From Gigaspora margarita (lineage: Eukaryota; Glomeromycota; Glomeromycetes; Diversisporales; Gigasporaceae), in assembly GCA_009809945.1 (NCBI GenBank), contig WTPW01001159.1:139150-203149 (forward strand): a DNA stretch of 64,000 nt, written 5' to 3'. The stretch's first letter is position 1. Each line of letters starts with the position of its first letter. The notes under the pieces were generated by a model. That model made no database searches and was not told the DNA's origin. It saw only the letters and a list, made by a program, of their open reading frames with translations. Shown piece after piece: positions 11,449 through 24,484 of this stretch. Made by a program: the position numbers and the translations under genes.

Positions 11449-11888
11449 TAAGAACCAGTAAAATAATATAGTAATTGTAAAAAAATTTACTATTGTTTTG
11501 TCTTTTTTGGAATCTGGAGTTTTTCAAAATACAAACTATTTTCTACTAAGTAAACATCTCTTTGAATTAAGTAAAAGTTGTAAAAAAGAAAATTCTGGTT
11601 ATAATGGCAGTTAAATAATTAAATTTAGCCCAGTGGATCATGAAATACAAGTATTTTTGTTTTAGCAACTAAAAAAATGCACATATTTCATAATTCACTT
11701 GTTCAATTTTATTGATTTAATTGCTATTATAACTGAATTTTTTTCTTTACAACTTTTACTTAATGCAAAAGAGATGTTTACTTAGTACAAAATCAGGTTG
11801 TCTTTTGGAAATCTCCAGATTTCAAAAAAGACAAAAAATATATAGTAAACATATCTCTACTGTTTACTATGATTTTACTAGTTCTTAA
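11449..11888. mobile_element. Imperfect inverted-repeat MITE, about 440 bp
   Basis: Ends TAAGAACCAGTAAAATAATA and the complementary TACTAGTTCTTA face each other. Further in, AAGTAAACATCTCTTTG on the left pairs with AAGAGATGTTTACTTAG on the right. Arms of about 200 bp are clearly diverged. It is a relative in style, not sequence, of the neighbouring 418-bp palindrome. Confidence 0.65.
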
Positions 11889-12217
11889 ACAAATTACAAA
11901 TTAAAGTTTATAATTTAAAAAATTTTAAAATTTTTAAATAAAAGTCTAAACAGTTAGGTCATTTTTTTGTCTTATGTTATAAGAACCAAAAAATTAACTT
12001 TATATAGTCTAAAATTTATATATTAATAAACTCTATATATATAATTATATGACTTTTACTAAAACACACTTATGGTATTTTGTTATTTATATTATTATTT
12101 CAAAAACTAGCTAATTAATTAGTATGTATGCTCTAAATAAAAATGCTATATGCTCTAAAAACTTTTTCTAAACTTAGCCCTAACCCTAAATATTAACTCT
12201 AGATAAATAATTCAAAA

Positions 12218-13229
12218 TAAAAATTGGGTCCTATTTTTTATACTCCCTAAATTTATTATTTATACCCCTTGCAAATTTAACTTTTTTTAAACTTTGAATG
12301 AAGATATCTTAGTAACTACCAAGTCAAATTTAGTAAACTTTTTTCTTTAAATTCTTTAGATTCATAGAATTCAAATAAAAAAATTTTATTGAATTTAGTC
12401 CAGTAGTTGATGAGATATCTTTGTTCAAAGTTTGAAAAAAATCAAAATGTCTATCAAAACAAATTATACAAAAAATTATCTCTGCAACTACTAAGACAAA
12501 ATTCAATGAACTTTTTTTTTTGTCTGAATTCTATAAATCTATAGAATTAAAATAAAAATTATAGAATTTAACTTAATAGTTGCAGTGTTATATTTACTCA
12601 AATTTTAAAAAAAATCTAAAACATTTATCAAAACAGAAGCTGTACCAAAATTTTTTTAACTTTACACAAAGATATCTTAACAACTACCAAGCCAAATTCA
12701 ATAAATTTTTTTTATTTGAATTCTATAACTTCATATAATTCAAATAAAAAGTTTTTATTGAATTTGGCTTGATGGTTAAGATATCTATTTAAATTTTGAA
12801 AAAAATTTGGTACAGCTTCTGTTTAATAGATGTTTTGGATTTTTTTTAAAATTTAGTAAAGATAACTCTATAACTATTAAATTAAATTCTATAAATTTTT
12901 TTATTTTAATTCTATAGAAAATAGAATTCAAACAAAATAAATTTATTAAATTTGGCTTAGTAGTTACAGAGATATTTTTGCACAAATTTTAAAGTAAATT
13001 TTGTATAGTTTGTTTTGATATACATTTTAATTTTTTCCAAACCTTGAACAAAGATATCTCATCAACTACTGGACTAAATTCAATGAAATTTTTTATTTGA
13101 ATTCTATATATCTATAGCATTTAAAAAAAAAAAGTTTACTAAGATATTTGCTTAAGTTTAAAAAAAAGTTAAATTTGCAAGAGTGTATGAATAATAAATT
13201 TGGGGTATAAAAATAGGGCCCTAAAAATT
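12218..13229. mobile_element. 996-bp foldback element with 8-bp target duplication
   Basis: The element is 12226-13221, flanked by the direct repeat TAAAAATT (12218-12225 and 13222-13229). The inverted ends are GGGTCCTATTTTTTATAC and GGGCCCTATTTTTATACC. The interior is several alternating-orientation units, each with AAGATATCTT, a 'no-CpG' ACTACC/AGTTG segment and GAATTCTATAGATTC. The same units occur at 39.5-39.95 and 47.05-47.72 kb. The 8-bp duplication points to the hAT superfamily. No transposase. Confidence 0.8.
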
Positions 13230-14591
13230 TTAGAATTTTACTAATTATATATAGGGTGTATCGTATATGAGTATTAATTTTATTTTGCAAATTTGAAATT
13301 GGAGTAATGTATAGTTTATACCAAAATTTTGCAAAGAATTTTTTTTTGTTAGAAGCCAAAAAGAGGTTTCAAAATCAAAATTTGGAACATTGGCTTGTTT
13401 ATGCACCTGTGTTCAAACACTTGTGTACAAATAGTAGCTGTCAAAATTTATATACAAACTTATAAAAAATTGAAAAAATTCTATAAAAATATATTAAGTA
13501 CAAAACCATTATAGGTGTGTTTTATTGTTTGGAGGACTCTAATAGAGGAGTAATGGACCAGATTTTGTGTATTATTATTTCTGGTGACATCATTTATTTA
13601 TTGCCCAATAAGAAACAATAAATCAACACAGATCAGCCTAAAAATAACAGATAATGGATATTTTCAGAACAGGTTATGGGGCTCTGAATAAACAGTACCA
13701 TGCATTAACCTAGTAATAAATGTAATTCTACAACCTTTATTCTCTTATATAATTATCCTCCTGGTATGAGTGTCTTCTACATTTTTACTAATTATTTTGT
13801 ACATGTGATAAGAAAATGGTAAAATTTTTAAATTATTAGACTGTGAGAATATTTATATGACATATCATATAAGTATTTAATTATTTAATCGTTTGTTTGG
13901 TAAGCATAGAATGTAATAAATTTTAACTTTTAAGGGTATATAAAATGGATAAAAAATTCAATTGCACTTTGCCATTTTTGATTTGCTATATCCAAAAACT
14001 GTGATCAGAACATAGTACTCTAACCAAGGCAAAAAAGTTCAGGTCATGTGACAATTTGCAGAAAATTAGCCAATAATGATTTTAATTTGGTATGACCAGA
14101 AAAATTCAAACCAAATTTTCATTTTAAGAAAATTAGAAGTCACTTATTTCTTGACAAATTTCATAAGAAACTACCTTCTGCATACTAACAAAAAATTTCT
14201 TGATCAATTTTACTATGTACAGTGCTAATTCCAAATTCTAAGAAAGACACTAACCCTAAACTAAATAAACTTAACTGTTAACGCTTTTTATTGCTTATCA
14301 TGTGATCTAAACTATTTTACTATGGCTAGAGTGCTTGGGAGAATTTAAAATATGATAATCAGTTATATTAGATATAGTTCTGTAGTTCTGTTAAACTTTT
14401 TCGAAGTTTACTATACTGATTTTTGCAAATCTTTATTTTAGGTATTAAGACTTCTGCAGATGGCTATGCTTATAAGTACAATTACATAAGATGATTTTAA
14501 ATATTACAACATTCCTATGATTATTCATGTGATTTTCAGAATTCAATATTTGATTAATATTATAATGTATAATCAATTTATGAGTTTGTAT
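13230..14591. other. AT-rich intergenic stretch, no gene seen
   Basis: Short, broken frames only. The sequence is less repetitive than its surroundings but shows no splice-consistent exon chain that I can defend. Confidence 0.45.
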
Positions 14592-14815
14592 TAATGATGC
14601 CTAATGAAAATATTTTCATATAGATGAAACAATTTTGTCTCTGGTTTTGTCTAACCAAACCCAGACAAATAACGAAACTATAGACTAATAATGAAACTAT
14701 AAATGAATGACGAAGCTATAGACAAATGATGAAACTATAGATGATTGATAAAACTATAAACAATTGACGTAAACATTAACGAAACTAGAGTTGGGTTTCA
14801 TGCATGCACATGATT
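14592..14815 (+). repeat. Truncated left end of the TAATGATGCC element family
   Basis: The terminus TAATGATGCCTAATGAAA is followed by about eight irregular repeats of the type AATGACGAAACTATAGACA. The complete relative at 28435-29739 has the same terminus and GACGAAACCTAT repeats. A second terminus-like string (AAAGATGCCTGACAAAAACT) lies near 14850. No right end is found, so this is a fragment; most CpGs are lost. Confidence 0.6.
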
Positions 14816-15267
14816 CCTTAATTGTGAAGATTAATGCACATTTATGCTAAAGATGCCTGACAAAAACTATAATATTTTTAAATTGACAAAAGGATTTGTT
14901 AATCAACAAATTATACATTTTTCTATTATTTTTAATAACTTTATTATACTGGTATATTGCAAATATATAGATTTTTATTATTAGAAGAAATAGTAAAAGG
15001 TTCTTTATAAAGTCTTTTTATTTACTCAGTATAATAAATAATAATTATTAATATTTTTTTTTTTAAAAAAAACTTTTTTCAAATATATTAAAGATAAATA
15101 AAACTACTTTAAAAAATATTAAATTATAAAAATGCCCAAAGATAAAATTATTTATATAAATAAAATTGCAGTTTTATAAATTTTTTTTACTAATTTTTAA
15201 CAAGTTTCAAGTAAACAATAATAAAAATAAATTTAAATATTTGTTAGGGCATACAATTTTAATTACT

Positions 15268-15446
15268 TAGTTTTCATAACAGACTTTTTAATTGACCCAG
15301 CCGGCCATTTTTTTTTTTAAATTACATATATAAAATTTTATAAAATTATAAAAAAATTTTTTTAAAATTCCACCCAGTTATTAAAACATATAAAAAAAAT
15401 TTTTTAGAAGTTTCTAAATTTTGACCTGGCCGGGTTATGAAAACCA
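15268..15446. mobile_element. Small inverted-repeat MITE
   Basis: GTTTTCATAAC followed by TGACCCAGCCGGCCA on the left pairs with TGACCTGGCCGGGTTATGAAAAC on the right, a spacing of under 180 bp with an A/T-rich middle. It lies just beyond the 3' end of the GH30 gene. Confidence 0.6.
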
Positions 15447-15609
15447 ATTGATTAATTTTGTATGGCCTTATTTAAATTTTATTTAATAGCAATTATATAT
15501 TTAATTTTAATTAATTTATATATCTAAATAAGATTGTCACTATATAATAGATATAATGTAAATATATTTAGCAAATATATAGATTTCTGCAAAGATCTAC
15601 TTAATTTAT

Positions 15610-18600
15610 CTACTGAGTAAAATTTGTGATAGCCATTGAAAAGACCCAAGTAGTAATAGAATTGGCTGGACTTAGATAGGTTAGAATACCACCAGTAATA
15701 TTCCATATATTTGGTAATAAATTAAGTGTTTCATTGTTATTAGATGTACGGAAAGCAGTAAATGAACTAATATTGAACATAGAAACATTAATATTCCAAA
15801 TATCTGATATATTATTCTTATTTGTACAAACTAAAACAAGTGTTTTGCTATTGGCATCAAATGCAGCAAGTGTATCATTATCATCAGAAGCAATAATTTG
15901 ATATTCTAAAGAATTTAAAATAGTATTTTAGTAAAAAAATTTACTATAATTATGAAAATATGTGAGTAAAAAATATACCAGGACGAATGAACTTGGTGTA
16001 TTGAGCAAATCCATAAAACGATAAACGTATATCTAAAGAAGTGGTTGAATTACTAAAATCTGCACCAATCAAGGCAAACTCATTACCATCATCACCATTA
16101 GGAGCCTAATAAATATAGCAAAATTTGAAATGTTAGTATTAAGACATATATCTAGAACAAAAATCAAAGAAAAAATAACCTACATGTTCAATTACTTGCC
16201 AATAAATCCATGCAACTGGCTTTTTTTTAAATAAAAATATTTACATTATAAAACTGTACATATAAATAAAATATTTCTTTAATTATACTTTGTTGTTATT
16301 TTCACCTTAAGATTTCTCATGTCATTCAGAATTGCTTCAGAAAGTTTAATGCTTGTGGACATATCTTTTGATGAGTAAAATCCCCTATACCATCATTCAC
16401 CCAAAAAAAACTGAGTTAATTTAACAATATTTATAAAGCATTATTGATGCAGCAAATATTACATACACTTCGCTCATCCAAAGTCTCTTGTTATCTTGTT
16501 TTGAAATATTAAAGAGTTGCATTCTTTGAGTTCCACCATATGCATGAGTATTGTACTGGCTAATATATGATTTAGCATCATTGTCAATACAAGATTCAGT
16601 ATAAATTTCTTCATCAATTGTATATTCATCGAAGGTTGAAATTGATGTCTCATTTGAGAGACCTTTTTCATTAAGATATTCACCGACCTGTAAAAGATAT
16701 TTTTAACAAATATTCTTTATTTTTCTAATTTTGATAAGATTACCTTTTTAGTAATTATATTCATTACAGAACAGTTGAAAGAACATCCTTCTTGGTAACC
16801 TGTTTGAATAGATGATGTGTTATGCATTTTATGTAATTAAAAAAATATATCTATTTAGGAATTATAAGGGATAGAAATACAAATTTAGTCGAAGAGTTGA
16901 TAAAAATTTTATAGCAACAAATAGTTAAATAATTATCTTAATCAACCTTAAAAAATTAATTTAACAACAATACATGAGATTATACAATTAGCTAATTGAA
17001 TCTTATGATAGCTAATTGCATTTAAGCTGCTCAGGTTCGTCAACTATTCGATGGATTATATAGACAAAATTGTGTGTTAATACCAAAATATGTCCACACT
17101 CTTTCTGTTGGTTCATTAAATGGTTCGAGAGTTCTAAAAGTAAGTCCTTGCTCTTTATACCATTTAACAACTTCAGTCAAATAATCAGCATATGCATCGT
17201 GGTAGTTGGAATTGAGGTTATCACTGTAATTTTGACCTCCAGAAGAGCAGCCACTACAAAAATTCGAGAGATTTGAAATAATTTATTACCTTTGTATTAT
17301 TTTTTGAGAACTCACCTATTGGTCATCCAATATGGAGGGCTGAAAAGTACAAAGATGTTATACAAGTTCTAATTTTTTCCTTTTCAAAAAAATTTCAATA
17401 TAGCCTTACATACCTAGTGGAAAATGCCTCAAAGATATTAGCACCACGCTCCCTCGCAGCTATTAGTTGTAACACATTAATGCATGATAATAGATGTTTA
17501 CATAATCTTTAACATTTCATACCAAATAAAACCCATCTTTGATTTGCATCAGAGGTCCAATTATACGACCAAGTTTTGCATGGCAAAAAACCTGGCACAT
17601 CACCCCCAATTCTCATGTGATGATGACTTGGATCATCTCCTCCTCCGATATTATATCGAATAACATTTAGTCCCAATCCCTATTTTTTTTTAATCCAAAT
17701 TTAGTTATTTACACATATTAATTACAATATTCATAGACCTGATTGGATGTCTTTAAAGATTCAGATTTGATCAGAAAGGTCAAATTGAGCCTAAGTATAG
17801 ATCAAAACCCATAAAAATCATCATATCCAGTTTAGATTCAGTCATATATTTATTATTCCAGAGATAAGTATAGGTTTTCATAAATTCTTGGATAGCTAAA
17901 AATTTGCCGATGACTCAATTGATAAGTTTCTGATAGTGACTGACATTTGCAACATGTTGATTCTAATTTAGTAAATTAACCGATTCATTTGTCCCGGAAT
18001 TTATAGTGCGAGACAGCATAAACCAACACCCTCGCACCAAATTTTAAAATATATACTCAATCTGATTGGCTAATATAATATAATCAATTGTGATTGGTTA
18101 AAAATAAAACATGAGTTTCTTTTTTTATATATCAAACGCCAATTTTCAATTTCTTAATAAATTTTAAATTGATATAAATTCTTAAAATTAAAATAAAATA
18201 AAAATCTTTTCCAACCAATTGTAGCTTAGAATTAAAGCTACAAAATGGTTAAAAAAGAAAAAATTTTTTTAAAAAAATTTTATTTTTAAGTTATATCAAT
18301 TTTTGTAAAATACATATAAAAAGGTATTGGTTTATGGTGTCTCGCACTGTATGAAAACAGCATAGAAATTGCCAATATAGTAACCAAATTCACTTGTGGA
18401 CATCGGCTGGCATTAGAAACATGCGCAGTAATAATGGATACACACCTAAACTTACAACGGACCTAATCCATATGCGGATTTTGATTAAGAAATAGACAAT
18501 GTTTCAACATAATCAATGAGCATCGCAAATAAAAGACCACACTTCAGGATTTATATCTGTTAGTTTACAGCAGAGTGAAACATAGAATAGTAACTTATCC

Positions 18601-19623
18601 TAATTAATATGTTTGCATTAGAAAGGTCAACCCATAAATTATGTGTTTCGCTCTTCGCATTGCAGCACTAAAGAATTTAATAAGACTGAGTGAAGCCTGA
18701 GTTTCTGGCTAGTCGGGTTTTAAAATTTTGCAATTCATAAATTGTTGATGGTAAATTATCCATGTTTTTAGTCATTTTACAATCCTACAAACTTGTAAAA
18801 CTTGCTATCGCACGTAGATCATGTAAAAGTGAATGTTGTATCAGATTCTACTTGCAATTCATGTTTTTGTAAATTGTGTGAAATACAGTAAATCATCTAA
18901 GCAGTGCCTTTATGGATTCTTCCAGCCAATCAGGTCATTAAAATAACGATGCAAAAAAAATTATGAAATGGTAAAACCCGCAACAGAGATCAGGGATGTC
19001 CAATTGATTTCAATTTTTTTTGGACATATGTCCAATTGAAATTGGACATATGTCCGAAAAAAAATTAAAATCAATTGGACATTGTGACATGCCATCCTAG
19101 ACAGAGATAGTTACATTGTTGATTCAAATCTTAGGGTTAATGATAGGTTAGTTTAGTTACTATTTTAGATAGTGACCTGTATAAATAACGCAACCACTTT
19201 CGCGAGTTTCACCCTGTCGTTAACAATTTAGGCATTACATCTCTTGCTATAGCTAGTTTTAAAGAAAATGTTCAGAATATAGGCTAAGTAATCATTATCT
19301 AACAAATCAAAATTTGTCATAATCGTTGGGACATAACCTGAACATTTTTTCATCATGAATATGCTATTTTTCTTAGAAGAATGGAAAAGTTATAAAATTG
19401 CAAAGTAAGAAATTACCTTATTAAGGTCAAACACTAGATCTAAAGCTTTGTCCCTAACGTCCGGAAATCCACCAAACATATTTGCCCACCAGCATAAACT
19501 CGTACCCCATCCTTCAAATACTTGCCAGGGATTATTTGGATCAATAAATACAGTCCTATTCGCATTCACAATGGATAAAAAAATGCTGATAGTTAAGAGT
19601 AAGCGTATTTTAAAACTTTCCAT
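15610..19623 (-). CDS. Secreted GH30 endo-beta-1,6-galactanase-like glycoside hydrolase (11 exons)
   Basis: Exons, 5' to 3': 19417-19623, 17523-17679, 17414-17459, 17316-17339 (24 bp), 17084-17253, 16744-16799, 16467-16687, 16306-16384, 16184-16219, 15979-16105, 15610-15905. All introns are GT-AG; the spliced frame is 1419 nt and encodes 472 aa with no stop. Residues 1-22 form a signal peptide (cleavage near VNA|NRT). Next come QVFEGWGTSLCWWANMFGG, GLGLNVIRYNIGGGD and FSTSPPYWMTNSGCSSGG. The catalytic acid/base is in EPFNEP (Glu about 192), the nucleophile in RLWMSE (Glu about 293), followed by AWIYWQVIE and YGFAQYTKFIRP. This matches fungal GH30 enzymes cleaving beta-1,6-galactan side chains, as in arabinogalactan proteins; exact substrate is inference. 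Length is normal for the family, both catalytic residues are present, and I see no break. It is probably exported. Intron 1 (1737 bp) is swollen by a MITE. Confidence 0.93.
18004..18349. mobile_element. TA-target MITE inside GH30 intron 1
   Basis: Inverted ends TAGTGCGAGACAGCATAAAC and CAGTGCGAGACACCATAAAC flank 346 bp, with TA outside each (18002-18003, 18350-18351). It lies wholly in the first intron, so the splice sites are not touched. CpGs in the ends are preserved. Confidence 0.8.
18996..19082. repeat. Nested hairpin in GH30 intron 1
   Basis: ATGTCCAATTGATTT and its complement AAATCAATTGGACAT enclose two copies of GGACATATGTCC separated by AATTGAAATT. The whole 87 bp is nearly self-complementary. 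It may be a tiny MITE; no duplication is evident. Confidence 0.6.
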
Positions 19624-20379
19624 TATTCAAATATAAAGCTCACCTTTTGCCTCAAAAAGCAACTATATATATATTTATTACGTTAGACTTGATTAAGTTT
19701 ATTTGGAATTATTTTGATTAGAAATTACAGTATGATTATTTCATTTTTGTGACTCCAAGAAAATCGATCATACAAATTTTATATGATTTGAGTCACATTT
19801 CCCTTGCACCACTCAATTATAGTGGGTTGTAAAATTGATGTATTCTTAGAACAAATTATGAAGATCGCAGTTAACTCGAAATTAACAAGAACCCTGAATT
19901 ATCATTTTTAATAGGGGTTTCATAGTTAACTTATTTTGAAAATAAATGAGGACGAAAATTCCTATTCCTGTTTTAAAAGTTCTAAATTAGAAAAAGGAAT
20001 GTAAGTTACCCGGAGATATAATAAGAAATTTTTTTGATAAAATTTGAAATAAATGTCGATCGTGAAAGAATTCATTATGATATAAATAAACTTACGAATA
20101 AAAATAAATAGGAGCTATAGGTCATTGATTTTTAAATAGAATAACTCATTATTTTTATAAAATTTTTTAAATAAATTCTTCTTTAATGATTACAGGCTAT
20201 ATATCAGGTTAGAGTGTGGATTATTTATATGCAAAATTAAATGCTAAAACTTTACTTATCCGACAAACTTTTATGATCATGAATTTATTTCTTTCTGTCA
20301 TTTTGTTCATGTGTTATGAAATAATCACGTTTACTCGAATTAAAATTCAATGATCATAAATTGTCAGATAACACCATTA
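19624..20379. other. Upstream region of the GH30 gene
   Basis: This should hold the GH30 promoter (reading leftwards). A TATATATATATT run at about 19663-19677, some 45 bp upstream of the start codon, is a possible TATA-like element, but it is not diagnostic in such AT-rich DNA. No other gene is visible. Confidence 0.35.
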
Positions 20380-20501
20380 TAAATTTTTGAATAACGGTAT
20401 GTAATTTGGCTCAACCGGGAAATGATTGGCTGACACATGCACTTCGTGTCATGTGTTCATTTGCCCGGCTGAACAAATTTACCGTTATTCAAAAATTTTT
20501 A
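20380..20501. mobile_element. About 120-bp inverted-repeat MITE
   Basis: AAATTTTTGAATAACGGTA (20381-20399) pairs with TACCGTTATTCAAAAATTTT (20480-20499). Inner pairs such as TTTGGCTCAACCGGG and CCCGGCTGAACAAA extend the stem. It abuts the Helitron 5' end. Confidence 0.7.
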
Positions 20502-20844
20502 CCGAATAATCTATTATATTAAAACACAAACGTCCTTCCGTCACGTTATCGACCAATCAGAAAATTCAACGTAGAATTTAAATGATTGCTAAATATATGG
20601 TCACGTTAAAATATTGTTATTTTTTCAGACTGTACTAATTCGAATAAGATCTAATTATTACGCATAGGTGTATATGAATCCTTACAAGGCAAAACATTCA
20701 CTTTGTACGCGTATGAATAAAATTTTATAAATTTATTATTTAGCTGTAACAAATTAGAAATAGACAAATTCGATGTTGCAACTTACAGTAGATATACTTG
20801 TTTACATTATGAAAGAAAATAATGATATTCATATGCTTCAACAA

Positions 20845-20898
20845 TCGTCATCGGACTCATTATTCGTCATAGGTTTCGACATTCGTCAGGTATCATTA
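20845..20898. repeat. Right-end fragment of the TAATGATGCC family, inside the Helitron
   Basis: ATTCGTCATAGGTTTCG and CATTCGTCAGGTATCATTA match the right end of the element at 28435-29739 (repeats of CGTCATAGGTTTCGTCAATT and terminus GGCATCATTA). Confidence 0.65.
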
Positions 20899-21581
20899 GT
20901 GACCAGGCAAAGAGATAAAGCATATTATTATAATGTTCCGCGTCTATTCTAAATTTATGTTGATTCGGAATTGACATGTGCTATTCATGAATCGTGAAAT
21001 GACGATTCTCATTTTAGAATCGGTATCCATTTACCAATTAATAAAAAAAAAACAAGAATGATAATTAAATAATAATAATAATAATAAAGTAAAAAAAAAT
21101 TAAAATAAATAAATAAATAAATAAGTTAAAAACGAATAAAAATGAATTACTATATTCTCGCCTAAATATTAAATGCTAGCTAAATTTTCATACATTAAAA
21201 GAATATATAGTTTAGCAATGTAATTAATAGATTTTGCATTCCCCACGTAGAACACATCCGCATTTGTTTTTCGGAAACGGCAGGAATCTGGTTGGGTGTC
21301 TTTGTTTAACCCGAATCTAATAAGAAGATAATTATTACATTTTTTTTAAAAAAAAAAAGTAACATAAATTTACCTTTTCCAGGTTTTTTCATGACCGCCA
21401 TGCTCAGCCTGGTGTGTATCACAGATTATTTCGTAAAATTTTCGACATAACAATTGTTTATACATGTGCAGTTCTACGCTAATACAAAGTTGCTTAAAGG
21501 TATTGGCTTGAATTTCGGGTTACACTGAAGATCAGTATAGTTAGTAGTTATTATACGACAGGGTGAAACCTGAGTTGTGAA

Positions 21582-21646
<65 letters not shown>

Positions 21647-21725
21647 GTTATTATTATTATTAGTTATTATTAGTTATTATTATTAGTTATTATTATTATT
21701 ATTAGTTATTATTATTATTATTAGA
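21582..21725 (+). repeat. (ATT)n microsatellite with ATTAGTT interruptions
   Basis: A pure ATT run of about 65 bp grades into ATTATTATTAGTT units. Helitron cargo. Confidence 0.95.
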
Positions 21726-21796
21726 ATATACTATAAAGAAATCTGTCCGTCAATCTGTACGATGATTGGTGTTTTATTCGTGATTTAATTGGATAA

Positions 21797-21960
21797 TTTG
21801 TATCATGTGCAAAAAACAATTTGTGACCGGATCGGGTGATTTTTTGTATCATGCGTAAAAAAACAATTTGTATCATGTGCAAAAAATAATTTGTGATCGG
21901 ATCGGGTGATTTTTTGTATCATGCGTAAAAAAAACGATTTGCGATCGGATGATTTTTTGG
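21797..21960 (+). repeat. Tandem repeat of TTTGTATCATGCGTAAAAAA units
   Basis: The string TTTTTGTATCATGCGTAAAA alternates with TTTGTATCATGTGCAAAAAA and GTGATCGGATCGGGTGATTT through about 160 bp, giving two to three copies of an approximately 70-bp composite unit. Confidence 0.8.
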
Positions 21961-22721
21961 ATAGATTATAGGGAAAGTCTCGAACACGTACCAATCCTAC
22001 CAATTCGGGTAATTTTGTACCTACTCTAAAACCAGTCACATGCTAATGTACCTACTGTACCCTAAAGTAAAATAACATGAACTGGTAGGTGTCCGGTGAC
22101 TTTTCCCAATTTTATTATGCGTTACAATTCGTAATCATGATTTTTTGGATAAGTTATAGGGAATAAACTATCGTTTTTGATACTTCTGCGCCTACTTTTT
22201 AATATATCTAAACATCCTAAAATTTCTATATTTTTTACTAACTTTACTCTAATAACATGCAAACTTATTGGTAAGTTTAGGGTATGTATAAAACTGTATG
22301 TTTTGCACTACTGTCACAGCATACATGTGATTTAATTACTGATTTTGCTATATTCTGGCCATTAGCTATGTCGATAGGCTGTGTACGTAGTTACGTTACA
22401 ATTCGTGATCAGGTGATTATTTTTGAATCCAGACGTATTGCATCCTATATAAAATTGGTCCGGGTTCAAAAATAATTACCCATATATATAAAATAAAATT
22501 TGCTCAGTATTTTATAAAAATTAGCCATGATTGCAGTGTTGTATAGCCCAATTTAATAAACTATCTTTTCGTCATTTTATTAATAAAGTGGGTTTGCCCG
22601 ATATATTATTAGGCTAAAAGTAAATTATGACGAATCTTATAAAGCTTTAGCCATAAGAGCTACAAGAGCTATAAATAAAATTTAATCAATGAAATAGTGG
22701 CTAAAATATTTTTCATAATAA

Positions 22722-22966
22722 GGCCAGACCAATTTAATTCGGTGGTTTACATTACATCCTTCTCACAAAAGAGGGGGGGGAGGGGTGGTTCATATTTTAA
22801 AAAAAATTTTTTCAAAAAAATTTTTTCCGATTTGTTCCCGGACTATATAAAAATTTTCCGAAATATTCCGTAGTCCTATGTATATCTATCTAAATTTTTT
22901 TTACTATGAGGGAGAGGGGGAGCTCTGGGGGGGTAATGTAAACCACCGAATTAAATTGGTCTGGCC
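22722..22966. mobile_element. PIF/Harbinger-like MITE with TAA target duplication
   Basis: Ends GGCCAGACCAATTTAATTCG and the matching complement enclose 245 bp, with TAA on both sides (22719-22721, 22967-22969). The inner arms carry GGTGGTTTACATTACATCC and a G-rich block. A relative is at 39949-40434. A 3-bp TWA duplication is typical of PIF/Harbinger; assignment from this alone is inference. Nested in the Helitron. Confidence 0.75.
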
Positions 22967-23454
22967 TAATTTTTTATAGATCTATACTCACTTCTTAACA
23001 ATGTAATTAATTGACGGTGTGACCTGCGGCAGGCACGTGAGCATGTCCTAATTTGGGTTTTCCTGCAGAAAGGACCGAAGCGACAGAAAAGTCGTTTTAG
23101 GAGTAAAAGACATAATGACGATTCTGATAATAAAGACTTATCGGTCTTTATTGTCAGAAAAGTCAATAAGGCCAGTTATGATAGAGTAGACTAAATAGAC
23201 TGTATAGACAAATAAAAGAGTACTATTATAAATAAAGGCCATCTTGGCCCTTCGGAAAAAGACAGTTCCTACCTCCGAAAATCATAAAAACACATAAGTT
23301 ATACATATAAGCTATAATTTACAATCGTTTATTAACCACTTAGCTAAATCTAACACGCCCCTTTTCGTATTGAAGAAGAATGTCGTTCGGTTACCCGATT
23401 GCAGTGAAATGATTGACCGACAGAACTCCATTTTACAACGGTTAATAAATTCAA

Positions 23455-24010
23455 AGTAGGCAGGTTCATGAGTTAAACAATAGGTAGGTTAGTAATTTTA
23501 ACAACGTGTGATTTAGTGGTTTCAGAGTTCATAGTTTCAATACAGAATGAGCTCATGATTTAGTAGTAGGTTGGCTCATGACTTCGATATCGGGTGCGCT
23601 CAATATTTCAAATGTGGATGAGTGAGTAAGTTATTAATTAGTAGTTAATGATTTAGTAGTGGATAGTTTGTAATTTCAGTAGTGCCGATTTTAGTGATGG
23701 ATTGGTTAATAATTTCAAGTGTGAATGGGTGATTTCAAAAGTGAATTAGTAATTTCAACATTAAGTTCAATATTTAACGGTGAACAGTTAGTAATTTAGT
23801 ATTGATGGGTAGTGATTTTAATGGTAAGATGATTCATGATTCCAATATTAGGTGGTTTGAAATTCAATAGTAGGTTACTGATTTCAATGGTATGATTTAG
23901 TGACTTCAACATTAGGTACAGTGGATTTTGGTAGTGTAAGTCGTTATTTAGCAGCAACTTCAATAGTGGATGTGAAAATTCGTGGGCTTCTACAGTGTGA
24001 TTTAATAGTG
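23455..24010 (+). repeat. Degenerate ~30-bp tandem repeat (GATTTCAATAGTGRRT)
   Basis: Roughly eighteen irregular copies of a unit resembling GTAATTTCAATAGTGGATGA fill this 550 bp. Unit length drifts and the copies are strongly diverged. Complementary-strand frames here are repeat-derived and not taken as genes. Confidence 0.75.
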
Positions 24011-24484
24011 AGTGAAGAATAAGCAAGATATGACAACCATTATCACGCCGACCAATCGGGTACTAGATTTTGGGGCTATACATTGTTTCTTTCACTGGTA
24101 AGTGATACCGATACACTTCGTGATTTCATCACTCTGTTCCTGGTTTGCATCACATGATATTATCAAATGATTGAACTAAAATCTCGCAATTTTACAGTCG
24201 ATATAGTAATAATGTACCTAATATAAAATATGACATCATAATACCAAATAAGGGATAAATCAGTTGGGCAACCAAAATTCGATGGATAGAGTGTCAAAAT
24301 ATGCCGGAATTGATAAATTTCTTCCAATTCACCCAAACGTTTATGGTAGCCCACGTTCTAACCAAAACTGCTCAAATTATAATTTTGCCGTAGCGCAATT
24401 GGTTATATTATTGCTTAATTTCAGCCTAGCTCCGATTCCATTCTGATTCTGCTAAATTTTTATTGCCCCATTACAGCTGATCTC

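Noticed and set aside
22284..22475. 63-codon plus-strand frame
   Set aside because: Lies inside the Helitron, no motif, no homology signal by eye; chance frame.
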